The notes under the pieces were generated by a model. It was not told where the DNA came from. It saw only the letters and a program-made list of their open reading frames with translations, and ran no database searches. A DNA stretch of 64,000 bases, taken from Blastocystis sp. Blastoise. Its lineage: Eukaryota > Sar > Bigyra > Opalinata > Blastocystidae. The position numbers and the translations under genes are program-made. Positions 12,459-26,514 of this stretch are shown here, one piece after another. Numbering within the stretch: position 1 is the stretch's first letter; every line of letters begins with the position of its first letter. The stretch covers positions 1,053,001 to 1,117,000 of the forward strand of contig JBBPEB010000033.1 of assembly GCA_039096225.1 (NCBI GenBank). The letters are read 5' to 3'.

Positions 12459-14066
12459 AAGCAGATAAAAGGAGAAAAATAAAGATAATAAAAAAATATT
12501 TATTACCCTGCTTATTTTGCTTTTTCACTATTTTTTTTAATTCCTTAATTATTCCCTTATTTTGCATTTTAAAGTGTAGCTACTTTTTTAATTGATTACT
12601 AATTATTGTTTCTCACAAAAATACTCTCTATGTTTCTTAGAATAAAGTGTTCATTGTAGATCAGTATATTAATAATTAATATAAATAGAAGATTGTGATT
12701 TGATTATAGATGTAAAATACTCTAACAATAAAATAGTATTCTTATTTATGTCATAAAACTTGATTGATTGAAAGCTTTGTTTGTAATTCTCTTATTTTAC
12801 ATATATTTGTTTTTATTTATATTTATACAGAATTCATATATTTATATTTTATAATTATTTTTTTCTAGAATTCTATTATTATGTTTTTCTTGTAATCATT
12901 CCCTTTTTATAACTATATTATGAATTATTTTGAATTTATATATATCTGCTCATCGAAAAGAATCTTCTCTATAGTCTTTAGATGCAGTTATTCCTCCTCT
13001 TTCATGTAATTTCTATCTTCTATTTATTGTTACTCTTCCATTCCTATTTCATAGTATTTTATTCTCTATTTTGAATACAATAATGAATTAGGATATCTTA
13101 TTCAATTATTATTATTATGATTCATAATATATTATCTATATATATATATAACAACTGATTTTGATAGTATATTCAAGAAGATATTCATGTTAATATATAT
13201 GGTGTATATATATTGTTAAACTATTCATAAATATAATATATAAATAATTTCAAGTATTTTTATTTTTGATATATTTATATATTAAAAGTTATTGATTATT
13301 ATATTATATAATAAGAATACAGTCATTATCAATTTAAAAATAATATTTATTTCTTTATTTGATAACAAATAATTATAGTTAACTCTTATAATTCATTTAT
13401 TGAAAATATTTTTATTTGTATTTTTATTTTTATACATATAAACAATATATTCTTCAACGGTATATGTTCAAACAGAAAAATAGAATTCAATAATACTATA
13501 GAAAACATATAGACTATAATTAACTAATGAAATTTAGTGAAAGTGTCTTTTTTAAACAGTAAACAAATTTAATATTATTGTAATTAGAATAGCTTTTCAA
13601 ATAATTTTAGAGTATTATATTACGTCACTTTCAGTACATAAAATAATAGGTATCAAGAATGATCATGAAATATTCCTCTTCTTATATATAATAACCACTA
13701 TTATAAAATATAAAATAGCTACTAGTTCAGTATACTTTTGTAATAAATAAAATTCTATGGAAATAATTGTAATTTTTCACTAATTCTAATTACAATATAC
13801 CTATTTTCATGGCAACGATAAATAAGTTCTTCATAGTGATTCTTATTTAATACTTGTAATCATAATTCACATTATTTTAAATCATTATTTCTTTCAATAT
13901 CTTCAAATGAAACAATGTTTTTTATTTATATAAATAATTAATAGAAATAATTTGAAAAAGAAATATATATAAAAAAATGATAATTGAATATAATCAAATA
14001 AAAAAATTAGAAATATATTAAAAAAATGATAATTGAATATAATGAAATAAAAAAATTAGAAATATA
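12459..14066. other. Intergenic between BTB-TLDc and gene B
   Basis: About 1.6 kb of AT-rich sequence holds no exon that I can link to a neighbour. The first 250 bases upstream of 12458 are the likely promoter side of the BTB-TLDc gene. Near 13965-14060 a unit of about 55 bases containing ATGATAATTGAATATAAT is duplicated, just past the stop codon of gene B. Confidence 0.5.
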
Positions 14067-17000
14067 TTATTTCTTTTCTATGTTGATTTCATAATATACA
14101 CGATTTTCTTGAATAAATAGCGAATTATTCATTTGGTGTTTGTATATATTGAGTTTTTCATCTGAAATATCATTACCTAAATAATAGAATATCAAAAGAA
14201 ATAATTATATACTTTTATAAATAATAAAAAACTCTTTCAATTTAGGGATTTATCCGGTAGTAATAAAATCTATAAGTTTTGATAATTGTTCCTCATTATA
14301 AATATATATAATTAAATGAATTTATTATGTAATTATTTATATAAATACATAATCCTAAACTTCTTATGTGTTGAGTTTTATTTTCATTCATACATCTAAC
14401 AACGTTTCTATCTCAAATTTACTCATCGTTTCATCTATATATATATATATATATACCTTTTGTACCAATAATTGTATTCATAAATAAATGACTATCATAT
14501 TTACATCGAAAAATTGAATTATTCAGATCATAAAAGAAATAATTAGATGTACTATTAAACATATCTATACAATAACAATATTAATCAATATGAATAAAAT
14601 CAATATTATTATTAACATACCAACTAATCGAACAATACATGATGATAAAAAGTTGTTATTATTTATATATTCACAAAATATTTTAATAAAAGAAGTCCAC
14701 CATTTATTATTGTCATATTTCGGTATACATACATAAGTTATTTAATAAATATAAATTTTAAAATGATGATAAGGTTAAATATAAATATATATACAAATAT
14801 TGATATATTTTAATTTAGGGAAATTTTTTGTAGTGTATAGTTTACAAAAATTATCATCTGGTATATCCTTAATATCTAAAGTAATATTCATAAAAATATA
14901 TAGAATGAAATATATAATATACTGTATTAACATATTATTATTATAATATATATATACCTAGAATTAATTGAGTTGTATTATGGAAACAACCTTTAGGAAT
15001 TAATCGATTTATAAAAGTCATATAACAAACTAATAATAATAGTTAATATTGATTATATAAATTATCATTACACATAATAATCATTATATATATATATATA
15101 CATCTTAATTCAACAATAGAAGCCTTAGAAATTAATTTAATCATTATATTTTCATATGCAGTTAAATACTTAGATGATAAGTCTTCTTCCATTGAACTTA
15201 CTATATTTATATATAATTATTTGTTTTATAAATATATAATATACAATTAATCGTTAACTTATGAATAGTATTAAACTTATTGTCATTAAAAAGAGTTGAT
15301 ATCCATGTTAAATATTTTACACTTATATTATCATCAACTATAGATATTATTTAAATCATAATAACTATATATATATCTATAAAGAATATACATGAAATAT
15401 CTAAATCATTCAGATGTTCTAATATAGTACTCTTTAAGAATCTTTCTAATGAATCTCTTTCATCAATTTTACTTAGATAACTATTATCATTATGATTATC
15501 ATCACTATCATCATAATTATCACTATCATTATCATCACTACCATCATCATCATCACTATCATCATAGTTATGACTACCATCAGAGCTATCACTAGCATTG
15601 TTATAATAGTTTTCTATAAATGAATAAATATTAATAATAGTATATAGTAACAATAAATTGATTAAATGTAAATGAATACCTTTAATTTGAAAAAATAAAC
15701 TATCAACTTTTTGCTTATTATTCTCAATATAATCTAACTTTTTAAAACTTTCAAAATTAGAAAAATCAACTATATATATTAAAAGATATAGTATATATAT
15801 ATATAATATATATATATAAAATAATAAAAAAATATTTCATACTAGCAAGTTTATGAAATGAAATAAGATTTTTCGCTAATAATTCATTTAAACGAGGAAA
15901 ACAATAAATATAATAACCTATATAAAAAGTAAATAAATTTAATTAATTATATATATATATAATACAAGTATGAGTATCATTTATAACTATATTAATCATT
16001 TCTATATGAATTGAATGAGTATATGCATAATAATTGAAAAGACGAATTGTTTCGTCTTTAAGATTATCACCAATCCCATGTATACGAATAGTATCTATTA
16101 TAGATAATAAATTCACTGGAAATAGAGACTCAGAATTTTTAATTTCTAGAATATTAAAAAAGTTTTTATTTATTATTAGTCTATGCATATACTTTCAGTA
16201 ATATTATAATCGATAATATGTAATTTTGGGAAGCATTCTTTCTTTATTGAAGATAATTGGAAAGAATCTATAAATTATAATAACATTATATATATATATA
16301 TACCATAATAATCATTATGGTATATAAGTTCAGTAACATTAGGAAATACATGAGTTGTCATTATTTTATTCAATAGATTATCATCAATTTGTTCAGTTAC
16401 CATCTCAACTATATAGAATAATAATATTAATAATAATAATAGTAATTACAAAAAAATAATACTGCTGTAAACACTAAATGTTGTTAATGAATCGAAAATA
16501 CACTCTTCAAATAATTTCATAAAAATAACAGGATTATAATGAATAATATATCCTAAAATAAAATATTTAGTTTATTATATATATATTTACCTGAATTTAA
16601 AATGATTTTTGAAATAGACAAATAAATAGGAAGACATAATAATTGAGATATACCATGTTCAGTATATACTATAATAATACTATTTAATATATAAAAATAC
16701 AAAATAAAAATATTATTTACAAGAATTTCTTATCATTTGTTTTAGCTATATATATAATAATAATAAACTAAATAATATTCTTATATTATATATACAATCA
16801 TATTCAATTTTGATTGAATCATAATTTGAGTAGTCATCTTTTTCTCGATTTATTTCTACTTTTGAATAATCATTTGTATATATATCTTCATTAACAATAT
16901 ATTTATATAATTTAGGTAAATTAATTTTTTTTCTTTTCTCATTATAGGAATCAATCAATTTATGAGAATAATATAATTTATTCAGATCTAAAGAAGAAAT

Positions 17001-17411
17001 CTTATTATATTCTTTTATCTCTGATTCAGTATAATACTCATATTCTTCAGGATTCTCTATTTTATAATCATTTTTATTAAAAAAACGATAATATTCCATT
17101 ATATATTCATCACTATTTGGATTTAGTAATAGTTCAGTCTTCTTATAGTGCGTTGTTACTATATATATTATATATATAATAGTTATATATACCAAAAATA
17201 GTCAATTCGCTTAATGAAGGAAATATATCTTGAATACACGATGGGCATATATATTCTAATGGAATATTCGACGAATAATCATCTAGATATATATTTAATA
17301 TATATTATAATATAATATTTATATACATATAATTGTAACTTCAGTAATATTCATCATTTTTATAAGAAGAGAATAATAGAATAATTCTTCTTTTCGTTGA
17401 GGAGTAAATAA

Positions 17412-17461
<50 letters not shown>

Positions 17462-18032
17462 TAAAAGAAAACATATATATATATTAAAAAAAACATATAT
17501 ATATATATTAAAAATATAAATATATATATATTAAAAATATATATACCATAAATAATTATATGTTTTTCCTCTAAATTGAATAATTCCATAGGTACTCGTG
17601 ATTCAGAAAATTTAACACAATAGTTATATATAGAGTAATTATTATCTTTCAAATAATTATAAAACAACTCTTTAACATGAAAAAGCAAATCATTTTGTTT
17701 TTCTTTATCAGCTGAAACTGAGTATTCAACAAGTGTTTTATATATATCATAACTATCTTTCAAATCTAATGTAAATATATCCACAATTTCTTCGTTCAAA
17801 AAAGAAATCACTTTTTCCATACTCAATGAAGGCATATCTACATAATAACTACCGTCATCATATTTCTCAGTGTGTTGAATAATATCTTGAAATGGTAATT
17901 TAGGATATTTCTTTATAAATTCTCTTGGAATCCATAATTGTTTCTCATCTTGAAAAGTAAATAAGTCTAAAATAGAATAGCATATTATTATTCATATTCA
18001 ATACATTTATCTTCAATTAATTTTTCCGACAT
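14067..18032 (-). CDS. BTB/T1-like plus LRR-like protein, gene B
   Basis: A tiny first exon (18032-18005, MSEKLIEDK) is joined through a 38-base phase-1 intron to exon 2 at 17966. Exon 2 reads LFTFQDEKQLWIPREF, then the BTB-like core with VDMPSLSMEKVISFLNEE and DIYKTLVEYS. Downstream LRR-like exons include LLLNPNSDEYIMEYYRFF (about 17130), MTTHVFPNVTELIYH-type repeats (about 16350) and FPLLNELLAKNL-like units (about 15880). An acidic Asp/Ser island lies at 15480-15600. The last exon ends with VYYEINIEKK and TAA at 14069-14067. Gene D is its closest relative: the tiny exon 1, intron phase, BTB core and first LRR exons match throughout. Function is unknown. The gene is somewhat shorter than its paralogues. 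Confidence 0.7.
15478..15605 (-). repeat. Acidic Asp/Ser/Asn island of gene B
   Basis: TCA/ATC-type trinucleotides on the plus strand encode SDSSDGSHNYDDSDDDDGS and similar residues on the coding strand. It occupies the same relative place as the islands of genes A and D, just before a helical FLKSTILEHLNDLDIS segment. Confidence 0.75.
17413..17545 (-). repeat. (TA)n intron with repeated TATTAAAA units in gene B
   Basis: A run of about 45 bases of pure TA is followed by four copies of a TATATATATTAAAAA-type unit, all between two gene B exons. The content is intron-like, with a GTATAT donor near 17546 on the coding strand. Confidence 0.7.
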
Positions 18033-19263
18033 GATTATTTAAACTATATAAACACAATGATCACAAAAAGAAAATGCAAAAAGACAATTTTTAAAACTAT
18101 AAAATGTATAGATTCATGAAATTTACTGCAATAAATTAAAATTAAAAGAATATTTAAATCATTTGTGTAGAAATTAATAAATATATTAAAATATTTTGAT
18201 CTCTTTATGAAAAGCTAGTTTTTTCTAGTATTTTATGATAATTATGATAAATAATAAAACAACGATTAAATACTAAGATGTGCTTTATAATTAAAAATTT
18301 CCACAATTCTTTTTCAAAAAAAAAACATAAAATAATCACGATTTTTCCAAATTGTTATTTTTTTTAATTCTCTATGTTTTAGTTTGTTTATATTCATAAT
18401 ATCAACATTAATGAAATTCATGACGTTGTGCTTGCTATTTATTATTTATTTGAAAAATATTGTGATACTTAATAACAGAATTGTTGTCGATGAGTCACTA
18501 CTTGGTGACTTATAGTATATTTATTTTATTTTTTATACTATGAAGACTATAAGAAATGCATTGAGTATTATATTTCAAGAGATTATGAACTACTGTTGAT
18601 CACTTGAACCATGAGTTGAAATATAAGGTAAGAAAGATATTATAAATATGTTATTATATTAAAAATATCTAATTAAAATGAATTTCATAGCTTATTATTT
18701 TATAATTAAAAAGAAAATAAATATTTTCTGTGTAATAGAAAGATATACTCTAAATATTTAGTTTATTATTTTTATCTTTTCTTGATTGTGAAATTTGATT
18801 GCTATTGAATAGTTTAATGTAAATAAGAATAAGTGAAAATAATTATTAATAAGTTAGTATATAATAACTAACTATATATATCACCATCATAATATTTATA
18901 ATAATAGCAACTGAATGTATTGTTTAACAAATATGAATTGAATTGAATGCAAAAAAGAACAAATATTTTGATAATATTATTATTATCAAAACTAATTTAA
19001 ATAATTATATATGTCAATTCTATTTTATAACATATGAGAAAGAACTGAATATAAAACTATAAAAAATAAAATATATAATATTTATGTATAGTATGTTAAA
19101 TTAATATATATAACTAATTTAAACAATAGAATAGCTTAGATATATACTATTTCAACATTAATATGAATTATAAATATTATTTTTTGAGTCTTATAAAAAT
19201 ATTCTCATCGATTCTTTTAATAATAATATGTACACATTCTTAAATATATATGTATCTATTAAT
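18033..19263. other. Intergenic upstream of gene B
   Basis: No exon was recognised. The promoter of gene B must lie at its left end. At 18491-18508 a short perfect inverted repeat, AGTCAC and GTGACT around a six-base loop, is one of the few GC-containing structures in the region; its meaning is unknown. Confidence 0.5.
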
Positions 19264-19815
19264 CTAATAATTATTTTCGTTTTTATTATATTTCTTCATC
19301 TTTCGATCTCTTCTTTCGTTGCAATTGATTAATTCTATAGATAATATTAAACCACAACATTCAAATAAATCTAATATTTCTAATTGTTCTTCATAAGAAA
19401 AAGAATTTAAATCTACGTTTTTTCCATTAAAAAAATCTAATAAATAATAAATAAAAGCATTATTTCCAGTATAATCAAGAAATGCAGATCCATCATTCGT
19501 TCTTTTTTCTTCTTCACGTTGATCATCAATAAAAGAACCTTTTAAAGAATCTAAAACAGATTTCGATATTTGAAATACAGGACCATCATTGGTAAATCTA
19601 ATGAAATCAATATCATTATCATTATTATCATCTTTATTCATCTTCATATCTTCATTATTCTTATTTTCATAAACACATTTCTTTTCAAATTCATTTCTTT
19701 CGCCTTCTTTCTCAATACAATCATCTCCAATATGTTTTATAAGTCTATTTATCGATATTCCAGAATGTATACCAAGATTGATCAGTGATCCAAATACACG
19801 AACTACGTCTTTCAT
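19264..19815 (-). CDS. Truncated BTB/T1 paralogue of the BTB-TLDc gene
   Basis: The ORF encodes the same BTB/T1 block as the 10494-12458 gene: IDFIRFTNDGPVFQISKSVL, then NDGSAFLDYTGNNAFIYYLL and LINCNERRDRKMKKY. It stops directly after this block and no TLDc exons follow. Homology to the longer paralogue continues upstream of the first ATG (19815) to about 19848 (EDISVYEEL), where an in-frame TGA closes the frame. The true start may therefore be in a separate exon, or the gene may have lost its 5' end. It could be a short BTB-only regulator that pairs with full-length relatives, or a decaying duplicate; the open frame favours a recent origin or retained function. Confidence 0.55.
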   Translation of the reverse strand: MKDVVRVFGSLINLGIHSGISINRLIKHIGDDCIEKEGERNEFEKKCVYENKNNEDMKMNKDDNNDNDIDFIRFTNDGPVFQISKSVLDSLKGSFIDDQREEEKRTNDGSAFLDYTGNNAFIYYLLDFFNGKNVDLNSFSYEEQLEILDLFECCGLILSIELINCNERRDRKMKKYNKNENNY

Positions 19816-20419
19816 CAATTCTTCATATACACTGATATCCTCCTTGAATTGCTTAAATCAATTGACATCAAAAATAACAACTTTTCTTTCACTATATTAT
19901 AAAAAACAAAAGAAAAAAATTTAAAAATTTTTATTTCTTTTTTTATAGTTTCTTACATAAATCAGATTTTATATTAAAACATATTTATTCGTTGGTCTCC
20001 TTATATACTTTTAAGATGAATAATTATCATAAATAACACATATATTCAATATCATCACAATTACAAAAATGATTCTCTACGAATATCATCCAATTCATGC
20101 TCTAAATCACTCAGAAAAGCTAGAAAATTATAAAAAATAAATAATAATTTCAAAATATAACATTTATTTTCATTCTCATATACAATTTAGTCTTATATCT
20201 GATAAATGATATCACTGAACAAATTACAATCATAAACTATTATTAAAAATTAAACTGGTTCTAATTCTCTTACTCAAGAAAAACTAAATTTAAAAAAACT
20301 TAAAAAAACATAAGTTTTTTATTCTTATAGTTTCAACAAATTTATTAAACTATCAAATAATTCTATAAAAAGTATATACAATATCTATAGTAATTCATAG
20401 AATATAGGATATTGTTAAT
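19816..20419. other. Divergent intergenic between the truncated BTB gene and gene C
   Basis: About 600 bases separate two divergent genes, so both promoters should lie here. The sequence is AT-rich, without simple repeats and without an obvious shared motif. A possible upstream exon of the truncated BTB gene may occupy part of 19816-19900. Confidence 0.45.
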
Positions 20420-23400
20420 ATGAGTACTCCGTCAACAATCACTTTGAGTGATTCTAACTCAAAAAGTAATATAGAGTTATATTCATAATCTAAGTACTAT
20501 AGACACTATTCAGTTTATCTTTCAAGATGAAGTTAAGGTTGGTATTCCAATTGACATTTTAGAATTATGTCCAGAGTCAATATTGAGTTTGACATATACT
20601 TCAGAAGACTCTTTAGATAATGAAGATCATTCTTGCTATATTGATTACCATTCCTATTCCATAGAAAAAGTGATTTCCTATCTCGAAGGAAAACTTTCAA
20701 TTGATTGTTCTCTGTCTATTACTGAACTGTGTAACATGTATAAAACATTTTATATTTTCTGTCTTCATGGAGCTTTCTCTCATTACTTTGAGTTATCCAA
20801 TATTATACAACAAGCTCTTCAAACTTTTTTAAAGAAAAATAATTGTACAATGTATGTTCATTTATATATATATATTTTTTCATATATATTTTATAATAGT
20901 TGTAAAAAAACAATATCTTCTGATATTACTGAATATATATTGATTATTGAAGGTAAATAATCTTATCTATATATATCAATATACAATAATAATAATTAAA
21001 ATTATAGGTATTATCTCAGAAGAACGAAATAAAAAATTTCTTGAATATTCCTGTTTATTCGAACTAATGAATATCACACGTGTTCATCTAAAATGTATAT
21101 TTTAGCATTTCATTGATTATATATATTATTATAATAAAAATTATATATATATATATAGATCATTATTCAAATGAAATATCTTATGATACTATATATCCAT
21201 CAAATATACATGAACTATTTCCACGATTATTAAGATATGATATAGAATGTATGTATTTATTTTATTTAATAAATTATTTTTATTTCAGATTATAATTGAT
21301 ATTAATTATTTATATTCTATAATTAATATATATATAGTAATCTATTATCCAAGTACTAAAACAATAAAAATAAAGAATGGAGATTATTTATATGATTATT
21401 TTTCTAGATGTGATTATTCAAATAAAAGTATTTTAACATATATATATAATATATACTTATATTATTAGGGAGATATGGTGGATATATAATAGATTATATT
21501 CCAAATCGTCGTTTCCCTCCTCTTAACATCAATAAAGATCCTATTGAAGAACAAAAGAAAATAATAAAATTTCAAACAGAAATTGAAGTTGTAGCAGAAC
21601 GTATAAAAAATGATCTAACCACTTATTCAAAAAAGACAAAGAAATCTAAAGAAAACATTGTTTCGAATTCTGATTATTCATTTTCATCAATATCAGATGA
21701 TAATTCTATCTCTTCTGTTGCTTCTAATCAACCTATATCTGCCAATATATCAACTAAAGAAAATAATTCGTTAAACTCGGATAAGATGATTGATTCTTTG
21801 TCTTCTTCAATTAATAACAATTCACAGAACCATTTTTCTTCTCTTCTTAAATCTTCTGTTTCTCCTCCTTCTCCGTTTCTTCCTCCTCCTATTATTACAA
21901 ATATTTCTTCTTCTTTTCTTCATCCTCATATTTCTCCTCCTTCTCCTCCTTCTCATATTTATCCTCATTCTCCTTCTTCTCCTACACTTCTTGACTTTCC
22001 TCTTTCTCCTTCTTCTTCTTCTCTTCTTCCTCATATTTCTCCTCCTTCTCCTCCTCCTCACATCGACCATCATGTTTCTACTCCTTCTCTTATTTATCCT
22101 CATACCTATCCTCCTCTTCTTCCTTCAATTCTTTCTCCTCCTTCATTTTTTTCTTCTTCTATTGTTTCTCCTTTCATTGTTGCTTCTTTTTTTCCATTTA
22201 CCTCTAATTATCCATTTGTTATTGAAAGTGATAATGATACATATGAAGATTTTCATTTTATTTCCAGATACTATTCATCAAATATAATTGTTCAATACCC
22301 TTATTATTATTCAGATACTTATAATAATCACATATTAAATGATAATAATTATCAAGATAATTATAACGTTATATCTACAAAAAAATCAACGTTTTATTTT
22401 CATTTCAAAGATAATAATGATAGTATATACTTAATTTTTTTAAATACAATATATATATGTATATATAGTAATTGACTATGAACACCCAATATTAGAGTAT
22501 CTATTTATTATATATATATATAATTTATTTTTATAGAATTCCTATTATCCCTCCAGATTCTATATTTACTTATCTATTAAATATGCCAATTTGTAAGCAT
22601 CTTAAAGAGATTTGTGTTTCAGATAGTATATATATAATTATTTACATATATAAATCTTATTATATTATTATAATAGAAAAGATATTTTGGGAACTTCAAA
22701 TAGTAACTCCTCCATTATTAACATCTTTTCTAAATGATCTTTTTGATCTTCATACAACTATCAATCTAACTGATTGTATATATATTTATTATATGATTGC
22801 TAATATATATTTTTTTTCTATTTTAAATATATATATAGTGATAGATGGAAGTTCTTATGGTCATTATAAACAATTTCTAGAAGATTATATTTCTACTCAT
22901 ATATTTCCAAATGTAACAACACTTCGAATTGATAGTATATATGTTATTATTATTAAATATATTTATATATTTATTATTATTGTTACTAGTATATAATATA
23001 TATATATATTATATATTCTATTATACAGATAGAGGGAATAAGTCATTTGATGAGAAAATGTTTAATCGATTTCTTTTATTATTTACTTCTGAACATTTCC
23101 CAAAATTACATATTTATGATCTTCAACATTATTCTATAAATAATTATGAATTTGTTACAAGTATAGATAGTATACTTCAAATACCATTAATAGAACAATT
23201 GGATACTATGTATATGACTATATCAACGGAACAAGAAGTATCATTAGATCATTCTAAAAAGAAATCATACCTTGATTCAATATTACAAACAATAAAGAAA
23301 TTAAATAATAATACAAACTATCAACTATGTTGTATATACTTATTATTATATATTTATTGTATTCTATCTATAGTTAATAATTTCATTTTCTTTAAGAATG

Positions 23401-24085
23401 ATATACTATCAGAATTATTATTACAAAAGAATGTTATCTTTAATAAAACCTATTTTTATTGTATACTCATTTTTAAACATATATATATTTTAAATAATAC
23501 CTATATATAGTAGATAATAGTACTATTGGAGCTATATACTCAGAAGATACACATTTTTTGAAGGATTATGAGTTTAAAGAATTATATATTCATGACAAAG
23601 AAGCTGGTATATTTTTATATTCTTTCATTATATATCAATAAACCCAGATTTATAGTAATCATGAATATTTTATTTATTATTTAATATATTTATAATTTTT
23701 CCTTTCATTTTAAACTTATATCCTTTTTTTTAAATTTTTACGTTATAAATAGTTAGAAATGATTATGAAAAATCAAAATTAGAGTTATCAATTTTAAGGA
23801 ATGGAAATAAAAACATAAATAAATATCAAGATCAATTGGAAATATGTATTTGTTAAGATTATTATTTTTCTTATTATATCTATAATAAAAACTATATTTA
23901 GTTATATATTCATCTGTATTCTCTCCTAATGAAGTCAATAGTTTTACTAATATTATGAATTCATTAAATACGGAACATATTGAAACGATTACTTTTTCTT
24001 GTATATATATTTATATAGTATCTATATTTTTCTTTCTGTTTATTTTCATCTTATTTAATACTATATATGATAGTGTTTTTATTCT

Positions 24086-24116
<31 letters not shown>

Positions 24117-25606
24117 CGAGAAAACTATCACATTTCATTACCTGACTTTGTTTCTAGTTTTAAGAAAGCTAATTATCCTCATTTAAAGAAATTAACTATT
24201 AGTATATATATATATATATATTCATTCTTTATTAATCAATAATACTTTTATATTAACTATTTATTATTAATCATTCAAATTATAGCATATATTAGTATGT
24301 TTGCAGGCGTAACCCTTGAAGATATAAAAATAAATGCAAAGAATATGTCTTTGTTATTATCATGCTTTTCAAATAGTCTTAAAGAATTAAATTTAGATTG
24401 TATATTCTAATTTTTCTTATTCTTAATATATATATAGTAGAACCAGATTATTATTATTTATCTTATTTTTATTATATATATAGTAGAACCAGAAAATGAT
24501 TATATGGAAACTATTTTGAAAGAAACAGTTAATTTTCCGTTATGGGAGAATATAGAATCTCTTTCTTTTCCAACAGGTAAATTTAGTTTATATAATATAA
24601 TATCAATATAATATTTATATATATATAGGACGTTATCATCGTGTCACTTGTCTTTTTGATTTTTTTTGTAATAATTTCATAAATAATAAATTATTACAAT
24701 TGGAATCATTAGTTCTTACTGGTATTTAATATTATCTTTATTTTTTATTATTATCATTAATAATAATTGCTATAATTAAATCTCTATAGGTAAAAATGAT
24801 TATGAACAGGACTATTTACTTTTTATTCATCAATTATTGAATGATTTAAATATATATAATTCTAAATCAATAATTGATGAGACTGAAAAATCTCAAAGCT
24901 TTTATTGTATATATTTGTCTATATTCTCTTCCATACAATAAAGTGATTATTCTCATTTTTCATATATATGTATTAGCAACTTTATATCTATCTAGGTGTT
25001 GACTGTATATATCAAGTCAAGGATATTATATGTAATTTTGAATCATTACAATTAAAATATCAAGAACCAATAAAATATATACATATGTCAAGAAGATTTG
25101 ATCATGTTGTTGAATTTAATAAACGATATTGGAATTCTATATATATCTTGTTACAAACACAAAATATGAATTCCTTAGAATCTTTATATATGTGTATATT
25201 ATTACTTTTAATTTTTATTTATTGTTCATTAGTTTATATTTTATATATTATATATAGATATATATGAAGAGAATGACTTAATAAAAACTGAAGAACTTTT
25301 TAATGAAAAGAACTTTCCTAATATGAAGGAGTGTACAATTTATGTAATAGGTATATTTATATATATTATATAAATAAACTTTTAATCTATATATATACAT
25401 ATATTTATATATATTTATATATATTATATATATAAACTTTTAATCTATATATATATACATATATTTATATATATTTATTCAATAATAGTATATATATTAA
25501 ATTTATTATAGAATCACTCTTTATGACACAATCATGTGAAGTTTTGAAGAATCGAGCGAAAGAATCGAGAATTTCATTTGTTGTTAATTCTTTTATTTTA
25601 GAATAA
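20420..25606 (+). CDS. BTB/T1-like plus LRR-like protein, gene C
   Basis: Exon 1 (20420-20465, MSTPSTITLSDSNSKS-like) ends in a phase-1 donor. A 37-base intron leads to exon 2 at 20503, reading TIQFIFQDEVKVGIPIDIL and then the BTB-like core with YIDYHSYSIEKVISYLEG. Later exons carry LRR-like units: THIFPNVTTLRI (about 22896), FPKLHIYDLQHY (about 23097), FVSSFKKANYPHLKKLTI (about 24147) and FNEKNFPNMKECTIYV (about 25300). A Ser/Pro-rich low-complexity exon (21786-22200) replaces the second BTB-proximal region seen in A, B and D. The last exon ends with FVVNSFILE and TAA at 25604-25606. Introns checked are phase 1. Duplicated intron pieces occur at 24431-24486 and 25375-25470. Function is unknown. 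Confidence 0.7.
21850..22170 (+). repeat. Ser/Pro-rich coding repeat in gene C
   Basis: TCTCCTCCT and TCTTCTTCT units encode runs of Ser-Pro-Pro and Ser, with His/Ile/Tyr spacers such as PHISPPSPP. The pyrimidine-rich strand makes the other frames open too (Leu-rich on plus, Arg-rich on minus), but only this frame connects with the flanking exons. Confidence 0.8.
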
Positions 25607-26349
25607 TGGTGATTCCTTTTAAAGTTAATATATTTTACTATAGTTATATCTACTTATTTTTAATACTCATATATATATATATTTTTTTATGTGCCATTTA
25701 TAATCGCTTTAACTACTTTTATATCATATTTTGTGTTGTTTTGCTTATTTTAAAATTCAATGACTTTTAACAATTAAATCTCAAGAGTATTGTCATGTTA
25801 ATACTTTACTATTTTTTACCTCAACTTTATATACATAAATATAAAATTTTATAATTTTAAATAAATATCACAAAGTCTTGTGATACTTATAACATAAATA
25901 AAAATGCTTAAAAGTTATTATACTTAATTAATGGTAGTTTGTAAAAAATATAAACATCTATTAGTTACTTTTTTATTAGTACATATATGTATCAATACGA
26001 AAAGGTCAACATAAAATAAAAAGACTATTCCACATTCTATTTGATATAGAACACTATTATATGTCAATGTTATTCAATAAACATAATTTTAAATACTATT
26101 ATTTATTCATTTGTATAATCATATTTAAATATATACTATTATCACATATAATAAACATTTAAAAACTTTTAGTTTCAAATATATAAATTTAAACAAACAA
26201 AAACTAAGTGTTATAAAAATAATTATATATTAAAGTATAATAGAAATATGTATATAAATAAAAAAATCAGTGAATATGAAATTATATATGAAATAATGAT
26301 TTTAAGAAAGATAAGTATTATAAAAAAAAGAGCAATATATACATCTGTA
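25607..26349. other. Convergent intergenic between genes C and D
   Basis: About 740 bases separate the two stop codons of tail-to-tail paralogues. There is no exon and no strong repeat, only AT-rich 3' flanking sequence. Confidence 0.6.
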
Positions 26350-26483
26350 TTAAAAGTCATCATAATTTCTATTATTAGTTAAGTCATAAAATACATGATT
26401 CTTTTTAATAAATGTAGAATCTTTCACTTTTTGTTTATATTCATTAATAGCTTCTTCTGATGCTTCTAATTCAGATGAATCTA

Positions 26484-26514
<31 letters not shown>

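Noticed and set aside
21822-22103. Minus-strand Arg/Lys-rich ORF that looks like a basic nuclear protein
   Set aside because: Shadow of the Ser/Pro-rich exon of gene C.
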